A stretch of DNA of 64,000 nt, taken from positions 1-64,000 of the forward strand of contig JAPMXV010000014.1 of assembly GCA_026936335.1 (NCBI GenBank), given 5' to 3'. Positions 59,901-64,000 of this stretch are shown here, piece by piece. Within the stretch, counting starts at the first letter, position 1. Each line of letters begins with the position of its first letter. Below the pieces are notes generated by a model. That model did not search any database, was not told the DNA's origin, and saw only the letters and a program-made list of their open reading frames with translations. A program made the position numbers and the translations under genes. This stretch comes from Mantamonas sphyraenae (taxonomy: Eukaryota; CRuMs; Mantamonadidae).

Positions 59901-62900
59901 CCGCTCCAAGTCCTGCTCCTCCTGCAAACTGCTGCGCTCTCGGCTGCTTTGAACACGCAACTGTTCACGCTCTGCCTCCAGCTCCCTCTCTGTGTCTCGC
60001 ACCTTTTGTTCGTACCGGGAACGCTCTGCGTCCATTTGCTCCCGCAGCCTTTCCTTCTCCCCCTCCACGCTGCGGATTCGTTCCTTCAGCTCCTTCACTT
60101 CCTCCATACTCTCTCGCAGTTGCTTCCTTGCAAACTCCAGGTTTCGTCCCGATTGGTCCTTTTCCACACCCGCAACTTCACGTGCGCTTTCCAGTTGTTC
60201 CTCCAGCGTGCCCACACGCACTTGCAGCCGCGTGTTTTCGTTGCGCAGCTCCTCCACCTTGTTCTTTGTTCCCACGTGGCTCTGCTTCTCGCTTTCGTAC
60301 AGCGAGCTCATCATGCTCAGTTCTCGGTTCTTGCGTGTCGCCTCGTCCAGCTTGAATTCCAGCTCGTCGTTCTGAAGCCTCGCTTGCGACGCTGCCCTTT
60401 CTGCAGCCTCCACCTCGGCCTTCAGATCCTCCACCTCTGCCTTCAACTTGCGCACAGCCTCTTCCTGCTGCCTGAATTCCATGTTGTTGTATCCCTGGAG
60501 CTGCTGCTGCTGCTGCTGTTGCTGGTTTGCGCGCGGCTGCTGTTCCAGCTGCTCTTGCAGACGTGCCACCTGCTCGTCTGCTGCTTCCAGCTTGGCTTCG
60601 GCCACAGCAAGCTTGTGCTTCAGATCGCTCGTTGTCGTGCGTTCGCGGTCCAGGCTCTGCAGCGCGTCGTCTCGCTCACGCATTGCACTCTCCAGCTTGC
60701 TTTGCGTCGTGCGCTGTTCCATCTTCCACAGCCTTCGCTCCTGTTCAAAGTCGGATCGCAAACGGCTCACCATGGCCTTGGTCTCGTCCGCATTGCCGCC
60801 CGCCATCGACGACGACGACTGGCCCATCATCGCCGCTTTGGAGGACGACGCCCCCGGCATCCAGCTGTCCTGGCTCATCTTGCTCATGCCCATCGAGCTC
60901 ATCATGCTTCCCATGCCCATGTTCTCGCTGTTGCCCAAGTTCCCGTCGCTCGAGGCCATTTCCTGGCTCAGCGCACGGAGCGATTCCAACAGATGGTTCA
61001 CCACTGCCGATTCGCCCCCCACGCTGACACCTGTGCCCACGCTTGCACGTGCCTCTGCGTCACGCAGCATCACCTCTTTGTGCTCCAGCTCGGCCACCAG
61101 TCGCTCCACACGGCCCTTCCAGCCGTCAAACGCACGCATGAACTGATCCCTGTGTGCCACCATCTGCTTGCGCACCACGCTGTGTGCCAGCTTGTACTTT
61201 GCCGTCACACTCTTGAACTTGGCCTTTTTGCTCGCATACGTCTTTTTGTACTCTGCCAGCTCCTGCTGTGCTGCCTCCATGCGCATGTACATGCCCTCGT
61301 TGGCCACCTTCAGCTCACGCACTTCCAGAGTGACCCCAGACACATCTTCCACCTCCTTGCGTGCCTTGTCCTTTGCTGCTTCTGCTGCCAGCTGCTGGTC
61401 CCGTGCCAGACTCGCTTCGTTGCGTGCACGGTCCCGCTCCTCCTTTGCAGTCTTCAGCTGCTCCAGCACAAGCTCCAGGTTCGATTTGAGGCGCTGCACA
61501 TCCAGTTCCAGCTCGTGCACCTTGCCACGGTACTTCATCTCTGCTCCGTTGGCCACCTCCTGCGCCTTGTGCAGTTCGCTCAGTTTCTCCTTGCCCTCCT
61601 TTCTCAGTTCAAAGTTGTCCTCACGCAGCCGTTCCACTTCCTTCTCCGACGATCGCTGCTGGCTCTGCACACTCGCCAATTCCCGTTCCGCCTGCTCCTT
61701 TTCCGCCATGGCCCTGCGCACTTCGTGCTCCAGAGCCTCGTTCTTCTCGCGCAGTTCCTCGTTTGCCTGCTTGTGCATCTTTCCCTGCAGAAGCTGCTCC
61801 TGCATGGACAGCTTCTGCATCATCAAATCGTCACGCTCCGCACGCAGTGCAGCCACCGCCCCCAGAGCCTCGTCGCTTGTTCCCTCTGAGCCTGTCTCTG
61901 CGCCGCACCTACACGTGCCTGGCTGTTTGCCTTTTGCAGCGTGCGCACTTCGTTCTGAAGCACCTCCACCTGTTCCTCCTTCACACTCAGTTTGGCGTCC
62001 ACTGCCGCCTTTTCCCTGCGCAGTTGGGCCAGTTCCCGCTCCAGCTCAAGCTTGCCTTCCTGCTCCTTCCTGGCCGCATGTGCCCCTTCGTTGGCACGGT
62101 CTCGTTCTGCTTGCAACAGGGAAACTTGGTCGCGCAGTCGCTGCAACTCCATACTCGTCTCTGCATCCTCTGCGCTGCGCGTGCGTTCTTCCGTGTGTGC
62201 CTCTTCCTTTGCTTTGCTCACTTCTGCCTTGGCTTCCTGCAGCGCCTGTCGTGCCTCGGTCAGCTGCGTGCTGAGCTTCTGGTTTTCGGCTTTCAGTGCC
62301 GCTTCGCGACGGCTTTGCGACGCACCAGCCTTCTGCTCTGCCTCTTCGTATGCTTGCAGGTCGTCGATCAGATCCTTCTTCTCGTCCTCCCACAGCGCCT
62401 CTCGCTCACGCCACTCGGAAATCTGCTTGCGCAATTGTGCCACCAACTCGTCGTCTCCTGCGCTGTGTGTCGCTGCCTGTGACGCTTGGTCGTGCGCGCG
62501 GTCCAGCTTGCGTTGCAATTCTGCGTTTTGATCCCGCAGCTGTTCCACGTCGTCCCGTTGCAGTTCCACCTCATGGCTCAGTGCCTCATTGCGGCTCTTC
62601 AGCTCCGCCACTTCGTCCTCCAGCCTCCTCAACTCTGCTGCCGCCGTCCGTGCCTGTTCCCGTTCCCGTCGCAGCTGCTCCACCAGAACGCGTGTTGCTG
62701 TCTCTGAAGGAGTGCCCCCACCTCCTGCCGTCCCTCCACCGCTTCCGCCTGCCGCTGCTGCTTTGTTGCCACCCTGCGATCGTGCTCCTCCCCCACGTGC
62801 CGTAGGCTCGTGATCAAGCAGATCGTCCAAATCAAGATCATCATCGTCGTCGTCGTCGTCGTCATCATCAAGGTCGTTGCGGTGCCCAAGACCACCCCTC

Positions 62901-64000
62901 CCGTTGTTCCTTCCTGCCGAAGCCGCCTCATGGAAGTGGCTGCGACTGCGCTTGTCCGATGGCGGCGTCGCGTAGCTTTCGGATCCCGGTGTCTCTGGCG
63001 GCGACTGCACAAATGCCATCACTGCGTCCTCGTCGTCTCCGACAGAAGAAGGAGATGCCACAACTGCGCCCATGTGTGTCTTTGCTGCCCCCGGCGTGCG
63101 TCGCGTGGTGCTGTTGTCCTGCCTGCCGCTGCCACCACGCGTTGTGGAACTGTTCCCGCTGTCCCCACTGCGAGCCAGTCCCCTTCTGCTGCCCACGCCT
63201 GCATCCTGGTCATCGTCCAGGGTTTCCACTTCCAGGTCCAAGTCGTCTTCGTCAAAGTGTGTGGGTTGCCGTGCGGCACGCTCCCGCTCCGCCCGCGCTT
63301 CTTGCTCCTCCCGCTCCCGCATCGCTTGCTCCTCACGAGCACGCTCCTCTTCCTGGAGGCGCTTCTGTTCCTCACGCTTTGCCTCCTCCAGCTCCTTCAT
63401 CTTCTGCTGCAGGTAGGTGCGGCATCGGCGCAGGGCGGCGACCGTTTGTTTGCGCGCGCTTTCCTCGGGCGCGTCTCGTTGGGGCTTGCTGTGATTGCGC
63501 AGGCCTTCTTCCACATACCACAGCGCGTCATTGCCTTCTGCATCCATTGTGTCCAACGCTGCACCCTGCGTGACCAGTTCTAAAAGGCAATTGAATGCGC
63601 CTTGGAACGCTGCGTACATCACCGGCGTACGCGAACCCTTGTCCTTGCAGTCCAGATCCACATCCATTTCGCCAAACACTTTGATCAGCTCTGGATGGTT
63701 CTTGTACACGGCGTAGTGCACCGGTGTGCGTCCGTCCCCATCCGGCACGCCTGCGTCGGCCCCAGAGCGCATCAGCCGACGAGCAATATCCCCGTTTCCA
63801 ATGTACGCTGCCAGATGCAGCGGAGTGCGAGACTCTGCGTCGGGCATCGACACGTCAGCGCGCTTGTCCAGCAACAGCTTCAAGATGTCCTGGTTCTTGA
63901 TCATCACTGCCTTGTGCAGCGCCGTGTGGCCCTCGTCGTTTGCCAGGTGCAGATTCGCGCCACGGCTCAACAGAAACATCACTGCCCCCAGGGTTAAACG
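56943..64000 (-). CDS. Ankyrin - coiled coil - ankyrin giant protein (5' partial)
   Basis: The gene continues past base 64000, so its start is outside the window; more than 2300 residues are visible. It opens with at least four ankyrin repeats (HTALHKAVMIKNQDILKLLL, RTPLHLAAYIGNGDIARRLM, RTPVHYAVYKNHPELIKVF). Next come a Glu/Arg helix, an acidic linker with a run of Asp, and about 1300 residues of nearly continuous coiled coil. It ends in about ten more ankyrin repeats (YPLHLAASSGCEGLVKVLL, TALHVACAEGMVEIVEVLV). A -1 frame break falls on C5 at 61859-61863; adding one base joins QATRLWG to AVAALRAERDDL without disturbing the heptads. It is probably a cytoskeletal or basal-body scaffold. No specific ortholog is recognised. 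Confidence 0.87.

Noticed and set aside
61892-61909. GTAGGT near 61909 as a donor for a tiny intron explaining the ankyrin gene break
   Set aside because: Only introns of about 17-29 nt would restore frame, far below the 55-70 nt minimum seen elsewhere; a C5-run indel preserves the coiled coil.

Overview
This is the left end of a eukaryotic chromosome. It opens with about 197 bp of (CCCTAA)n, so the G-rich TTAGGG strand is the complement. The rest is a compact, GC-rich protist genome carrying about 30 protein genes on both strands. Roughly 37 short spliceosomal introns can be placed by reading frame and protein family. Nearly all start GT[A/G]NGT or a close variant, end CAG, and carry a strict branch-point-like CTGAC(AC) upstream of the acceptor. 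Intergenic gaps are mostly 15-220 bp. The gene set points to an aerobic, ciliated, actin-based, sterol-making unicellular eukaryote: mitochondrial F1 beta and delta subunits, dihydrolipoamide dehydrogenase and succinyl-CoA ligase; DYNLT2B and CCDC77; ARPC5 and a filamin-repeat protein; squalene monooxygenase; SARAF. The lineage cannot be fixed from this window. No rRNA, tRNA, CRISPR array or transposase was seen.

Layout. 1-4.3 kb: telomere, then a gene built from a tandemly duplicated 375-residue module, then a stray module fragment. 4.3-13.8 kb: CCCH zinc-finger protein, degenerate Oca/Siw14-type phosphatase, DLD, prefoldin 2, Bub2-like TBC GAP, ATP synthase delta and an unknown frame-broken gene. 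13.9-25.6 kb: squalene monooxygenase, MGAT4-like glycosyltransferase, an unknown multi-pass membrane protein, ATP synthase beta, mercaptopyruvate sulfurtransferase, an EF-hand protein and ARPC5. 25.8-32.3 kb: SUCLG1, DYNLT2B, a secreted Lys/Asp-rich repeat protein, a small membrane protein and 3-ketoacyl-CoA reductase. 32.5-50.7 kb: a giant LRR protein, CCDC77, AMPK-gamma-like, SARAF, an LCAT/PDAT-like acyltransferase with a long repeat-rich N-terminus, a filamin/PH protein and a TMX3-like PDI. 50.8-64 kb: MCM2, a secreted PLD plus lamin-tail protein, and an ankyrin-coiled coil-ankyrin giant that runs off the right edge.

Two window-wide signals stand out. First, eight genes are interrupted by single-base frame breaks, and each of the eleven sites sits on or next to a homopolymer of 3-7 bases. 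The signs are mixed, about equal +1 and -1, which fits consensus indel errors better than programmed frameshifting. Restoring frame gives whole-codon lengths in each complete gene. Second, strand composition switches independently of gene orientation. The + strand is C-rich to about 34 kb, G-rich from about 34 kb to the low 50s, and C-rich again after about 54 kb. The change falls inside the LRR gene and is what a replication initiation zone near 34 kb would produce.

Genes with related roles are close but not operonic. The mitochondrial energy genes (DLD, F1 delta, F1 beta, SUCLG1) are scattered through 7-27 kb, and ER/secretory genes (KAR, SARAF, LCAT-like, TMX3-like) through 31-51 kb. Many are paired head to head over 58-221 bp, implying shared bidirectional promoters.
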